Positions 21,677 through 33,706 are shown, counted from the stretch's first letter. The stretch: 64,000 nt of DNA from Galbula dea (GCA_013399015.1 VWZX01002271.1:1736001-1800000); one strand, 5' to 3'. Notes: a model not told the origin generated them from the sequence alone. Made by a program: numbers and translations.

Positions 21677-23834
21677 TCATGCATCCCTTAGTGATGCTGA
21701 TCTCCCCTGGCTCAGCTCTGCTCATGGTGGGTTCCCATTTCAAAGGCAGCCAGAAGGCTAGGGATCAGCTTCCTGCTTGGAAGTAGCAGTGTGATCCAAA
21801 CCAAGTGACCAAAAAGACATCATGATTTCAAGTTTCTGCCCCTCTGCCTGCCTGCAGAGACTGAATCCCTGTGTCCTCTGGTTTCCCAGCCTGATAACAG
21901 AGCTGACTTGCAGGTAGTTATAGATGTAATGCTGTGTGTGCCTTCAGCATGTGTATTTGTATACTCTCTTTACAAACTCAGTCAAAACTCTGCTGTGTGA
22001 GGTGTTAGAAGGTGCAGATGTTTTTTTCAACCCTTTGGAAAGATTCATGGTTCCATCCCTCCTGCTAAAGAGGGATTGTGTGTGTGATGTGCATCAGCCA
22101 GGTCTCTGCAGTGCTGCCCCAGTCTGAGGGGTTTGTGTGTCAGTAGGTGTCAGCATTCAGTCACTGTGTCATCGAGCAGCCTGATTGACTCTGCTCCTGG
22201 CAACACGCCTGCAGAATTAACACCCAGTGCTCCACAAACTGTGCTTCAGGGTGGGATTATTCAGTCACAGGTTTCTCCATGCACAAAGGGAGAGGGGGAA
22301 GAGGCAAATGAAAAAAATACTTCAGCTCTATTTGCTGCCCAAACCAGTAATTTCATCACTGAAAAGAAGACTCTGGTTCTTCATGCTCATTGATAACACA
22401 CAGTGCAAATGGAAACACTTTTCTGTGCAGATTCACTTGTGCATCATCTGCTGCCCAGGGTGTGCTGGATATGGGGTGTGGAGCTCCATTGAGGAGGAGC
22501 TCTTGCTCCTCCCCCTTAAAAAGCTCAGACAACTCTCAGTCAAGCTTCTCTGATAAATCTTTGCCAATGGCTGCAAAGCTTCCATGGTTGCACTTCCCTT
22601 TCCTAACCATATCACAACCTCAGTTTGCTCTTCAGGGTTATTCATCTGGTTTAGTGTTTGGCTGCTGGGTTAGGATGAACTCTGATGTGTGCCATAGGGA
22701 CTGGCTGGCCTGAGGATGCTGCAATCCCATTAGGGTAATGAGGACACTCCTGGAAGGGCTTTTGGAGGTGGTTCTGAGCAGATATTATCTGGGAAAGAGG
22801 AGTGACAGGACTATTGCTCTCCTTAGTGGTTGCCCACTCATTATCAGGGAAGATGCTTTGAGGAAAAGGAGCTCTGTGGCTCTTCCATGATGCAGAACTT
22901 CAGTTTGGATCCATTTGTGCAAGGAAAGCATATGGTATCATCCTGAATCTGGAAGTGGCACAGATTGCAGTCTGAGCACCACTGAAGAGTAAAGCCACAG
23001 GCAGAAGCTCTTCTGTATGAATGTGTACAATGTGAGTTGGGCTTTCAGAGGTTCTGTGGTTGTTCATACTCTGAAGTAAAACACCTGACTCTGTGTGTGT
23101 GTAACTCCAGAAGTCACCAGTCCTTGGTAGATGCTCCAGCCATGAGCCAGGACCCACCTCATCACATAGTTCATTTGAATGGCTTAATCTGCTCTGTGTA
23201 ATTGGCTCTGTGAGGAGAAAAGATCCTCTCCCAATGAAGATACAGTGCAGCTACTCTCATACCCACTCTACTACTGCTTCCTCCAGCAGAAGTGGAGATT
23301 TAAGTTAAATGAGAAAGGCTCAGCTATGCTTACACTTTCTATTTCTTTCCTTTTCTCTCTCCCAGCCCCTATAGCTGCTGACAGTTGAAATGGCAAGAAG
23401 GAATATCTTTTTCACAGACTCAGTGTGCAAATGACATTGGATTTATAAACCTGATGGGGCAGTACTTCCTGCCCAGACTTGCAATCTCACAAAAAATTCA
23501 CCTCACCTGCAAAATGCAACAGTAAGAGGAATGTGTTCTATTCCCCAGTGAGTGCAGGGAACAGTGAGGTGATCAGACAACCCTCAGGGGTGTCTAAGGC
23601 CTGTCCTTGGCATTGAGAGCAGGTTAGATGTCACATCAGGCAGCAGCAGTACCCAAGGCAATGTATCTCCCCAGCTTTATGGTTTATGGTCCAACTGGGT
23701 CGATTAAGGATCTCTTTGTATCTTAGGGAAAGGTCCTGGGCTGTGAATCACTTTATGCCCCATTTATTTCCAGCGCTAAGGTGGCTTTGCTGGTTGAGAA
23801 ATTCCAGCCTTGAGGGATTATCCAACATGTGCCA
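21677..23834. other. Unrecognised non-coding stretch
   Basis: No gene or repeat recognised. The short frames at 22133-22713 overlap each other in several frames and show no motif. Confidence 0.4.
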
Positions 23835-24375
23835 TGGAATGGTTGACTTTTAAAGGTCATCTAGTCCAACCCCTCTGCAGTCAGCAGGGACATCTGAAAC
23901 TGGAGCAGGTTGCTCAATGCCCCAAACAACCTGACCTGGAATGGTTCCAGGGATAGGACATCTCCCAGCTCTCTGGGCAACCTAGGACAGGCTCTCACCA
24001 CCCTCAGAGTAAAATGTCTCTTCCTTCTAGCCAGTCTAAATCTCCCTCTTTAACTTTAAAGCCATCATTCCTTGTCCTGTCACAGCAGGTCCTGCTAAAC
24101 TGTCTGTCCTCATCTTTCTTAAAGGTTCCTTTAAGTACTGAAAGGCTGCAGTAAGGTCTCCCTGGAGCCTTCTCTTCTCCAGGCTGAGCAACCCCAACTC
24201 TCTCAGCCTGTCCTCACAGCAGAGATGTTCCAGCCCTTAGACCATTTTTGTGACCTCCTCTGGACCTGCTCCGAGAGGTCCATGTCTTTCCTGTGCTGAG
24301 GACTCCAGAGCTGGCCCTAGCACTGCAAGTGAGGTCTCCCCAAAGCAGAGCAGAGGAGCAGAATCCCCTCCCTCA
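23835..24375 (-). repeat. CR1 LINE 3' fragment (GCAGTCAGCAGGGACATC group)
   Basis: Antisense CR1: GGTCATCTAGTCCAACCCC, GCAGTCAGCAGGGACATCTG, ACAACCTGACCTGGAATGG, AACCTAGGACAGGCTCTCACC and CTGAGCAACCCCAACTCTCTC, into GGACTCCAGAGCTGGCCC. It is closely similar to the copy at 34469 in the same orientation. Its 5' end faces the 5' end of the CR1 at 24515. Confidence 0.93.
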
Positions 24376-24514
24376 ACCTGCCCTTGCCACCACACCCCCT
24401 TTGTGCTGAGTCAGGGAAGCAGCTGTGGACCCATCTCTGCTTCCTCAGTGGCCACAGCTCGCTGTTCCCATGCTGCTTCATGAAATAGAACTGTCTGGTG
24501 ATAAATCTCCTCTT

Positions 24515-25864
24515 CTGGTAAAATTATGGAGAAGATTATTCTGGGAACTATGCATAAACATCTGACAGACAACACCTTCATTGGTCATAGCCAGCATGGG
24601 TCTGTGAAAGGGAAGTCATGCTTAACAAACTTGATTCCCTTTTATGACAAGATTACCTATCAAGTTGACCAAAGGAGACCAATAGATGTCATCTTCTTGA
24701 ACTTCAGTAAGACTTTTGGTACTGTCTCCCACAGCACCCTACTGGACAAAATGTCAAGTATACAGCATGGTAAGAACATCATGAGGTGGGCACACAACTG
24801 GCTAAGGGGTTGAGCTCAAAGGGTTATAGTATATGGAGCTACACTGAGCTGGTGACTCTTGACCAGTGTGGTCCCACAGGGATCCATCTTGGGGCTGGTT
24901 CTGTTCAACATCTTTATAAATGACTTGGATGTTGGACTTGAAGGCCTAATGGGTAAGTTTGCAGATGATACTAAGCTGGGAGGTGCTGCTGACTCCAATG
25001 AAGGCAGAGAGGCACTGCAGAGAGATCTGACTGGATTAGAGGACTGAGCAGTCCCAAATCATATGAAGTTTAGCAAGAGCAAGTGCTGGGTTCTGCACTT
25101 GGGAAGAGGCAACCTGAAAACAACCTAGAGACTGGGGAGTGAGAGGCTGGAGAGCAGCACTGCAGAGAAGGATCTGGGAGTTTGGATCAATGATAAGCTG
25201 AACATGAGTCAGCAGTGTGTGCTGGCAGCCAAAAGCGCCAACAGGACCCTGGGGTGCACCAGGCACTCCACTGCTAGCTGATGGAGAGAGGTGTTAGTCT
25301 CATTTACTTGGCACTGGTGTGGCCTCACCTGGAGTATTGTGCCCAGTTTTGGGCACCGCAGTACAAGAGGGACATGAAGTTGTTGGAGAGTGTCCAGAGG
25401 AGGGCCACAAGGATGGTGAAGGGTTTGGAGGGGAAGACATAGGAGGAAAGGCTGAAATCACTTGGTCTGTTCAGCCTGGAGAAGAGGAGACTTAGGGGAG
25501 ACCTCATCACAGTTTAGAACTTCCTCAGCAGAGAGGGAGGGGTGGGTGCTGACCTCTTCTCTCTGGTGACCAGCAACAGGACCTAAGGAAATGGCATGAA
25601 GCTGTGCCAGAGGAAATTGAGGTTGGATGTTAGGAAGAACTTCTTTACCCACAGTGGTGGAGCATTGGAACAGGCTCCCCAGGGAGGCTGTCATGGCTCC
25701 TACTCTCATGGAATTTAAGAAGCACTTGGACAAGGCACTTAGACACATGATGTGACTGTGGAGTTGTCCTGTGCCTACATAGGAGTTGGACTTGATGATC
25801 CATCTGGACAGGGAGTAGATGATCTGTTGGGGCCCCTTCTAACTCCTAACATTCTGTGATTCTG
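24515..25864 (+). repeat. CR1 LINE copy with decayed reverse-transcriptase domain (1.35 kb)
   Basis: A 5'-truncated sense CR1 that retains part of ORF2 and the whole 3' end. The frame from 24526 encodes CR1 RT: QHGS.KGKSCLTNLI, then a palm A region at 24700-24720 reading FLNFSKTFGTVSH, where the family has Asp at both the N and G positions. After in-frame stops the same frame resumes at 24859 with PQGSILG and the catalytic FADD box (24958-24969). Loss of the palm A Asp and the stops make it non-functional. The tail runs through GGAGTATTGTGCCCAG and AGATGATCTGTTGGGGCCCC to TTCTGTGATTCTG. Confidence 0.95.
24526..25047 (+). pseudogene. CR1 ORF2 reverse-transcriptase fragment (stops, mutated active site)
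   Basis: Two open segments lie in one frame, 24526-24813 and 24859-25047, separated by stop codons. In intact CR1 the product is a non-LTR reverse transcriptase that copies CR1 RNA at a nicked target. Here the fingers/palm A block and the FADD box remain, the first catalytic Asp is replaced by Asn (codon 24700-24702), and a second conserved Asp is replaced by Gly (24718-24720). The N-terminal endonuclease is absent. Confidence 0.9.
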
Positions 25865-27029
25865 ACTGTGCATTTGATGTTGGGGACATGACATGTCCTG
25901 ATCAATGGTATGCTGACAGCTGTGGTGCAAGAGGGCAAGGTGCCACCTGCCAATTCTGATGGGTAACCCTACCTGTGGTGTCTTCCTTGCCTCATCCCAT
26001 CAATCTGAGTCTAGAAATCAAATAATTCTTTGGTAATGTAGTTCAAATCCAAAGGCAAGAAGCATTGTTAGTCATGCAGCAGTGGTGATGGCAGCACAGG
26101 GCTTTTTGTTATTATTATTATTACAGGTTTGCAACGTTGATGAAGAAAAAATAATTACCACCTATTCCTCAAGCATTTCTTTAACCATGATGCTGGAAGA
26201 ACACAGCCAGTGCTGGCAACTAATTTCCTTGTAGGCTTTTGTGAAAAATGCAGGATTATCTCCCTCATTTCACTTGCTCAGCTTGTTTCTAACTCATTTT
26301 GCCGTGCAATTTCTCCACAGAATGCCAATTCTGCTCCATAGCTCCATCCCTTCTTGGCTGACACATTGATCCTTTCTCAGGAGGCTCTGTACTCTGCTCC
26401 TCAGGATAATGATTCCACATAGAACACAAAGACTTTCTCATCCTACAGGTTTAAAACAAGCTACATTTTGCTGTGGTGCTGCCTGCACCCAGCAGCCCAG
26501 GGCAGGCAGGAGAGGATCAGGAATATCAAGGGGTGTGTTTTAATGGGGTCATTATTTTCAGGAGGGGACATATAATAGTGGCATATCTTGGAGTATCCAG
26601 ACTCCTCAGTTGAATTCTCTTTCTTAAATACTCAGATGAAGAGGACAGAAGCTTTCTGTGAGTGCAGAAATGGAAGTGGTGCTAGTTAGGGGTGTTTGGA
26701 AGTGGTGCTGGTGCTGGATGTTTGTCAAAGTCCAGAGGCTTTGTGCCCAAGGTTGGGTCTGTGCCACTGTGAATTGTGCTCTGCTGAGTGTGAGAGAAAC
26801 ACTTGGTACTTTCTGAGCTTGGAGCAACTCTTTGGGCCATGGTATGGCTGCAGGTGGTGACATGCATCTCCTGAACTGCTCATCTAGTGTGTGCTCAGGG
26901 AAAGTAGATGACCCAGTGAGGACCTCTGGCATGTATTTATGGTTCAAAGTATAACCACATAACCAGAACCTTGGAAAAAGAAAGTGATTTTAAAGAAAGT
27001 GTTGTAAATTTCTCCCAATCCCAGCAAAA
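25865..27029. other. Unrecognised non-coding stretch
   Basis: Contains a short ATT-type microsatellite near 26110-26125. A 107-codon minus-strand frame (26624-26947) has no recognisable motif. Confidence 0.4.
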
Positions 27030-27174
27030 TAGAGGTTGGAAGGGACCTCTGGAGACCATCCAGTCCAAACCCTCTGCTCCAGCAGGGCCACCCAGAACAG
27101 GGTGCCCAGGATCACCTCCAGCTGGGCTTGGAATCTCTCCACACAAGGAGACTCCACAACCTCTCTGGGCACCT
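27030..27174 (-). repeat. CR1 LINE 3' fragment (GCTGGGATTCT-ending group)
   Basis: Antisense: AGGTTGGAAGGGACCTCTGG, CAGCAGGGCCACCCAGAAC, CACCTCCAGCTGGGCTTGG and GACTCCACAACCTCTCTGGG. It lacks the terminal octamer and is truncated on both sides compared with 17267. Confidence 0.9.
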
Positions 27175-27991
27175 TAACTCTACTAATATTTACTTTTCCC
27201 TCCTTTTATTCTTGGTTGCTGATGTTCTTATTTGCACCTGTCCTAACCTTTCCTACATCCTGATGGTGCCTAGGGTCAATACTTCTGCACAGGTATTTAA
27301 TCCTGTCTTCTCCTTTCCATAAGCAGTTTCCCAGCACGTGATGGTTTGATTTTCCTGGCACCCCACTTACTTTTCACTTTTCTTTATCAGTTGATTCACT
27401 GCCTCCAGACAGAAGATGAATAGTTTGCACTTTGTACTCTTAAATCAAATCAGAATGGAAAAGACTGGTTTAATCATATTTTATTCCAGCCCCACTTATC
27501 TCTATCACCTCTTGCTTAGCCCTGTCAGGAGTGATATGTCTGTAATATCCTATCTCTGCTGTTTGCTCCCCACAGCACCACAGGTTTTGCTTATTCATGA
27601 GTCCAGTGTTGTTTTGTAGCAGAGCAGTGTGAAGAGCTCCCTCAGCTCATCACTGATTTAAGCAATGAAACCAAATTTAATTGGCAACAGCAATTCAATA
27701 GCAGTTTATATTTCTATTTAAACCTCACCTGTAAGCTGGGTCTTAGTTCTGCATAGCATTTATACATATTCTTAATGATAAACTTATGCAGCTTTCCAAC
27801 TACATATGCATTTTACCTGAAGTAGTAGTGTCAATGTACCTGAAGAAGTGAAGTCTAATAACCATTGGATTAAAGCTTATTTTAGCATGGGCTTATCCAT
27901 CTTGTTGAATCTGGCTCTGAATGCACTAGATTGTTTGGATTTCTAATTTGAGTTTGATTCATAGTGGATTCTAAAGCAGAAATTATAGCAA
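27175..27991. other. Unrecognised non-coding stretch
   Basis: AT-rich, with no repeat or coding signal recognised. Confidence 0.35.
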
Positions 27992-28528
27992 CTCTAGCCC
28001 TAGTGGTGAGGCCACATCTGGAGTCCTGGGTCCAGTTCTGGGCTCCCCACTTCAAGAGAGACAAGGAACTACTGGAGAGAGTCCACTGGAGGCTAGGAAG
28101 ATGCTGAGGGCACTGGAGCATCTCTGGCAGGAGGAAAGGCTGAAAGCCCTGGGGCTGCTTAGCCTGCAGAAGAGCAGCCCCACAGGGCATCAGCTCAATG
28201 CTGAGCAAGAGCTGAAGGCTGGGGGCAAGAGGCTGGGGCCAGACTCTGCTCAGTGGTGCCCAGGGACAGCCCAAGGGGCACTGGGCACAAACTGGAAGCC
28301 AGGAGGTTTCAGCAGAGCAGGAGGAGAAAGTTGTTTGTTGTGAGGGTGTTGGAGCCCTGGCCCAGGGTGCCCAGAGAGGTTGTGGAGTCTCCTTGTGTGG
28401 AGAGATTCTCAAGGCAGTTGGAGGTGACCCTGGGCAAGCAGCTGTGGGTGACCCTGCTGTAGCAGGGAGGTTGGAGTGGATGATCCCCAGAGGCACCTTC
28501 CAACCCAAACCATGCTGGGATTCTGTGA
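27992..28528 (+). repeat. CR1 LINE 3' fragment (GCTGGGATTCT-ending group)
   Basis: Sense CR1 of about 0.54 kb: GGTGAGGCCACATCTGGAGTC, CTGGGGCTGCTTAGCCTGC, GGGGCCAGACTCTGCTCAG, GGAGGAGAAAGTTGTTTG, GTGGATGATCCCCAGAGG and CCATGCTGGGATTCTGTGA. The 208-codon minus-strand frame across it is antisense CR1, not a gene. It is the most complete member of this group in the window. Confidence 0.95.
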
Positions 28529-28543
28529 AAATATTTTGTGATT

Positions 28544-28613
28544 ATATACATACAGACACACATACATATATAAATACACACACATATCTTCACACACATA
28601 TATATATATAAAC
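28544..28613. repeat. CA/TA-rich microsatellite
   Basis: Mixed ACATA, CACACA and (TA)n units directly downstream of a CR1 3' end. It may have grown from AT-rich sequence at the insertion site. Confidence 0.9.
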
Positions 28614-29907
28614 CCACCATTTTTTGGTGATGGAGTATTTTTATCTTAGATAAAAAGTGTTTGGATTACTTTTTCAATGGACTTTAAATTTCATTCCCAA
28701 GCTTCCTGGCTACACCTCCTTAATGTGTTGGATAGTGTATTTAGAAACAAGCAATCCATTCCTTTCATGGTCATAAATACTCCAAAACGACATTAAAACT
28801 GTGCTGGGGTAGTTTCACAATGCAAAATGGTTTAGATCTCAAAATACTACTGGGTGAAAACAAGAAGATTTGAGAATTAAATTGTCAGATGAGTAAGTTT
28901 CTCACCATACATAGTGATACAGAGAGAGCATTCCAATGACTCCTTATCAAAAGAAAATCTCTGGCAGAGGCAGACAGCCACAGGATGTTTTTCGTTGCCT
29001 TTTTTCTTCCTCCTTGAGCTGTATCTGAGCTGACATGATGTGTGTTGAGGAGGTGACCTTTGAACAGAGCTGGGTGCTCAACCTGGAGCACACCACAGCT
29101 TTCTGCTCAGCAGGACTGATCTCTGCTTTTAGTGATAAAGCAATTAAAGTTATCCTTTATTTGATCAGCTGGAGGAAGCCATTGGTGCAATTTCCATTTC
29201 CCTTCTCCCCTGCTTGCCAGAACACAAGATGATTTATAAGGGCTGGAGCAATGCTGTGTGTGGCTGGGAACAGTTACTTCAGACTTTTCCATTCCTTCCC
29301 CATAAATGATCCTCAGTGCTTTGTTGGTTTTTTTTTCTTACCTTGTTGCTGTTTTATTGGCTGTGAACCAAGCCATGGAATAGCTTTTGTGTTTGACTCC
29401 AAAGGCTAAGGCTCAAGACCAGGTTCTGTGTCATCAGTTAACACTGTGACCCCTTTTGAGGTGACTGTTAATTGAATTATATCTTTTGCAAGGCTGAAGC
29501 TAAAGCTGCAGTCTTGGCTGAGCAAAGCTTTTCAAAGTCATGCAATCCACTGGGTTTAACTTTATTTTTTGTATAGTTTTATACTATTTTTACAGCTTTC
29601 TCCAGTTAAAAATCACCTTTCTACTTCAACCACTCATCATGTTGTTATGTACAAGTTCCTTTTCAGCAGCCAAAGGAAATGATTATAGTCCAAAACACTG
29701 CATTATTGAGATAAAATACAACTTCCAGCTCAGCCAGGTTAATTGAATCATTGGCCACCTCAGTCTGTGAGCTCTGGTGTGACTGATGCTGAACCACCAG
29801 AGAATGGCTGGGGAGGAAGGGTGAAGGATGTGTGTGCTTAGAGCAACCAGTATTAATTTTAACCAATAAGTGTCAAAGTGTTTGTTTTAAAGGTGTTGAC
29901 TTCCCCA
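28614..29907. other. Unrecognised non-coding stretch
   Basis: No gene or repeat recognised. Confidence 0.4.
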
Positions 29908-30003
29908 ATCATAGGCTTGTTTAGGTTGGAAGTGATGTTTCAGATCAAGTCCAACCATTATCCACTGCCAGGTCACCACTAAACCATGGCCCTCAGCACC
30001 CCT
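29908..30003 (-). repeat. CR1 3' fragment (older group)
   Basis: Antisense tail: AATCATAGGCTTGTTTAGG, TTGGAAGTGATGTTTCAGA and CCACTGCCAGGTCACCACTA, then CATGGCCCTCAGCACC. It matches the copy at 12616. Confidence 0.85.
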
Positions 30004-30250
30004 TCCCCATATTGTTTTCATTGTTAAGGTTTGTTCAGCCTGAACTTGGTTTCAAAGCCATGGGGACCACTGGAGCTGCTCCAGCCACATGTGCCACTAC
30101 TTTGCTGTGTTTCACCACTCAAAGCCAATTAGTCAAACCTAAGGTTTTTCCCTTTAACATAGATAGTGCAAAGGTTATGCTATGTACTCAGCAATCCACT
30201 GCAACCTCTGGGAAAAGTGCTGTGGGATATTTAGAGTCAAGGTCCTGCTT

Positions 30251-30545
30251 TAAAGGGAGCCTACAGGGAAGATGAGGATGGACAAGGGGTAATGGCTCTG
30301 AAGTGGAAGAGGGAATGCTGACATTAGCCATGAGGAAGAAGTTCTTCACTATAAGGATGGTGTGACACTAGAACAGGTTGTCCAGAGAGGCTGTGGATGT
30401 CTCATCCTTGGAAGTGGTCAAGGCCAGCTTGGATGGGGCTTTAAACAACCTGCTCTACTGGAAGGTGGCACTGGCTGTGGCAGGGAGAGCTGGAACTAGA
30501 TAAGCTTTAAGGTCACTTCCAACCCAACCCATTCTGATTCTGTGA
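30251..30545 (+). repeat. CR1 LINE 3' fragment
   Basis: Sense CR1: GGACAAGGGGTAATGGCTC, GAGGAAGAAGTTCTTCACT, AACAGGTTGTCCAGAGAGG, CAACCTGCTCTACTGGAAGG and GGTCACTTCCAACCCAACCC, ending ATTCTGATTCTGTGA. Moderately diverged. Confidence 0.92.
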
Positions 30546-32219
30546 AGGGGTGGTTGTTTGAAGCAATGGGTGGTGCAGAGGTCAAACCACCCAAAGCTCA
30601 AGGTTCTCTGCTCAAGGGAAAGCAGCAGCTGAGACTGCTGCTTTTGCTCAGGAGAAGCTGAGGCTTCTTGATGGCATAGGTAGCTTGTGCACTCCATGTC
30701 CTGTCAATATAGTGCATAGGAGCAGCCTGACTCCTTTCAAAAGAACTAGAACATCAAGAGCTGTAACTTGAATTCCTCCTGTATTATGCTAAAGAAAGAC
30801 CTGCTCAGGAAATCAATAGTCTTCTTCTGGTGTCCTTAACTCTCATTGTGTTATCAAATTGTTATTCTTGGTGGTTTTCTTGCTATATTTCTTACTTTCC
30901 AGATTGATGTGGCTGTAGGGTCACATCTTCCTTGGGTATCTTTGAGATCTTATTGAGAGTTTAAAAATGGGTCTCCTCCTTTCAAGCTTAACTTGTCTTT
31001 GGCTTTCTTGGCTGATAAATGAAGGAAATGTCCTCTGGTGACACCTGCCTTTCTCCATCACTTATGGACTATCAGCCAGCCAATGCTTCAGCAGCTATCA
31101 GTGAGGTGAAAAATACCTTCCCTGTCTAAAAGGACATTGCTGTAAAAAACAACCCTATAATGGTGGAAATTGTAGGTAGCCCTAGAAGTTATTCTGCCCT
31201 GTGAAGAAATCTTTTCTAATTTGCATCTATTGCAGACATTCTTGCTTTCTTCTTTAGCCAAAAAAGCAGCTTTAGCTGGAGGATCCATTGCTGGTTTTTT
31301 TTGCTTGCTGTCTTTGGAAATAACAGAGGACTTATGGAAATTTCAGTGAGGAGCTTGGTAGCTTTGAACACAATCCCTTTGCTTCAGTCTCTTCCAGAAC
31401 ACATTTAAAGAATGCACAGAAATGGCTTTTTTTTGGTGTTAAAGCTGGAATTGTCTTGTTAGATTGTGTTTTTTTCAGTGAAGAAATGGATTGACATGAC
31501 TTCTTTTTTTCCTTTTAGACTGATATCCAAGTTTTTTGTGTCAGTCTGACTTGACAGAAACTGAGATCTGTCTGTATTATTTTTAGGCTACTGACAGTTC
31601 AGTGCCTTTGACAGGGGAGGTTTTACATACAGCTGATGGGGATTACCCTGCTTAACATTTTGTCTTCCCAGCTGAATGCAACACAAACTTGACACCCAAG
31701 TGAATGGATCCTGATTGAGATGTACAGAGCTTTAATACATGCATTAACTCAATTACCCACCTGGGATTTCTGCAGTTCAAGTTCCACCAGCTCATACCTT
31801 TCCCATAAGAGGTCATATCACTGTTAAACCATGAAAAGCCTGCTCCTGTGTGCTCTGAGGACCACTGGAAACCAGAGCACCCAACAGTGTGGACTTCTAG
31901 TGCCCTGGGGCTGTATTTTTTTCTATTAAAAAATGAAGACAAAAGGTCCAAGGTCTTCACTGTAGGTACATCTCTCACCAAAGATGTCCCAAGTTGGGGA
32001 AGGTGCCCACTATTAGTGTTTTTCATAGCTGCAAATTTTTCTGTGTGGGTAAAAGCAATTTCTGGAGTGAAAACCAAAAAGCAATATTCCTCTCTAATTG
32101 TTCTTTGACAGACTACAGCTTTGGCTGAAAAAACCTGAGGGACTGTAGAGACCTGAAGCTGCAAAGATTGTTTAATATTTTTTTTTGTATTCTGTTGAAA
32201 GATTATTGAGATTAATTTA
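30546..32219. other. Unrecognised stretch with a 170-codon open frame
   Basis: Outside repeats the only notable item is a minus-strand frame at 31652-32164. It has no motif I recognise, no neighbouring coding evidence, and a length close to what chance gives in 64 kb. No gene is called. Confidence 0.45.
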
Positions 32220-33706
32220 GAATCATAGAATCATAGAATTGTCAGAGTTGGAAGGGACCCTAAAGATCACCTAGTTCCAACCCCCCTGCCCGGCAGGGAC
32301 ACCATCCACTAGAGCACGTTGCCCAGGGACACATTCAGCCTTGTCTTAAAAGCTTCCAGGGATGAGGCTTCCACAACCTCTCTGAGCAACCTGTTCCACT
32401 GTCTCACCACCCTAACAGTGAAGAGCTTCCTCCTAATGTCTAATCTAAATCTACCCCCCTCTAGCTTACACCCATTTCCCCTGATTCTATCACTGTCTGA
32501 CCTCCTAAAAAGTCCCTCTCCAGCTTTCTTGTAGCCCCCTTCAGATACTGGAAGGCCACAAGGTGGTCTCCTGGGAGCCTTCTCCTCTGCAGACTGAACA
32601 ATCCCAACTCTCTCAGTCTGTCCTTGTAGCAGAAGAGCTCCAGTCCCCTGATCATTCTCCTGGCCCTTCTCTGGACTCTCTCCAGCACCCCCATATCCCT
32701 CTTGGAATAGGGGCTCCAGAACTAGATGCAATATTCCAGGTGGGGTCTCACGAGTGCAGAGTAGAGGGGGAGAATCACCTCCCTCGACCTGCTGGCCACA
32801 CTTCTCTTGATGNGCTCTCTTGATAGCTTCCCTGTATGCCCCCCATTCTAGTTGACCCTTCTGGCACTCCTTATATAGATTCTTTTTATGAGACAGCATG
32901 TCCAAGAGCATCCTGTTCATCCAGGCAGGTCTCCTAGCATTATTCCCTGCCTTTCTCTTTGTCTGGATACATAACTCCTGAACACAGAGAAGATGATCCT
33001 TGAAAACTGACCAGCTGTCCTGGGCCCCCTTCCCTCTAGGGTATCATCCCATGGTACTTCAGCCATCAGATCCCTGAAGTGATCAAAGCCTGCATGTCCA
33101 AAGTCCAGGGTCACAAGCCTAGAACATATCCTCCTAGGAGCCCTGAGGATCTTGAATTCCAGTGCTTCATGGTCGCTACAGCCAAGGTTGTCCCTCAGCC
33201 TTACATTGGTCACTAGTCTTTCCCTGTTGGTAAGAACAAAGTCCAGCATAGCACCTTTCCTAGTTTGTTCCTCTACCAGTTAGAGGAAGAAGTTGTTCTA
33301 TATGTATTCGAGGAACCTCCTGGGTTGCTGGTGCCTTGCTGTGTTGCCCCTCCAGCAGATGTCAGGCTGGTTGAAATCCCCCATGAGGACCAGGGCCTGT
33401 GAATGTGAAGCCACTTCTATCTGCCTATGGAGGGCCTCATCTACTTGGCCCTGCTGGTCAGGTGGCCTGTAACAGACCCCTACTGTAACATCACCTTCAC
33501 CTGTCCTCCCTTTAATCCTAACCCATAAACTCTCAACCAGTTCATCATCCTTCCCCAGCTGGAGCTCCATTGATTCCAGCTGATCACTGGTGTAGAGGGC
33601 AACACCCCCTTCCCTCCTCCCCTACCTATCCTTCCTAAAGAGCTTGTACCCACCTATTCCTACATTCCAATCATGGGAATCATCCCACCAGGTTTCAGTA
33701 ACAGTT
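32220..33706 (-). repeat. CR1 LINE with endonuclease region, reverse transcriptase deleted
   Basis: Antisense CR1 of about 1.49 kb. From its 3' end (left) it has AGAATCATAGAATTGTCAGAG, GGACACCATCCACTAGAGC and the normal tail up to 32812. It then jumps at an N (32813) straight into the linker that precedes RT, and continues through the endonuclease to 33706. The RT domain between these parts is missing. ATCAAGAG-like sequence occurs on both sides of the join, so a microhomology deletion or an assembly collapse is possible. The endonuclease keeps the GDFN and SDH motifs but has in-frame stops. Confidence 0.93.
32917..33570 (-). pseudogene. CR1 ORF2 apurinic-type endonuclease fragment
   Basis: Two open segments in one frame (33298-33570 and 32917-33249), interrupted by stops, encode the C-terminal half of the CR1 endonuclease. 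The first has YRPPDQ (residues 34-39) and the metal-binding GDFN box (residues 64-67). The second has SDH (residues 25-27), whose His is catalytic in this fold. The intact enzyme nicks target DNA to prime reverse transcription. The N-terminal part of the domain is absent and stops separate the segments, so it is inactive. Confidence 0.9.

Noticed and set aside
22481..22515. GAGGAGCTC / CTCCTCC inverted repeat
   Set aside because: Short and imperfect, in purine/pyrimidine-skewed DNA; expected by chance.
27882..28508. 208-codon minus-strand open frame
   Set aside because: It lies almost entirely over the sense CR1 copy at 27992-28528 and is antisense CR1; the same peptide-like blocks recur at other CR1 copies.
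32309..32920. 203-codon minus-strand open frame with an unknown residue
   Set aside because: It joins the CR1 linker to the CR1 tail in a shifted frame across the N. It is not a new gene.
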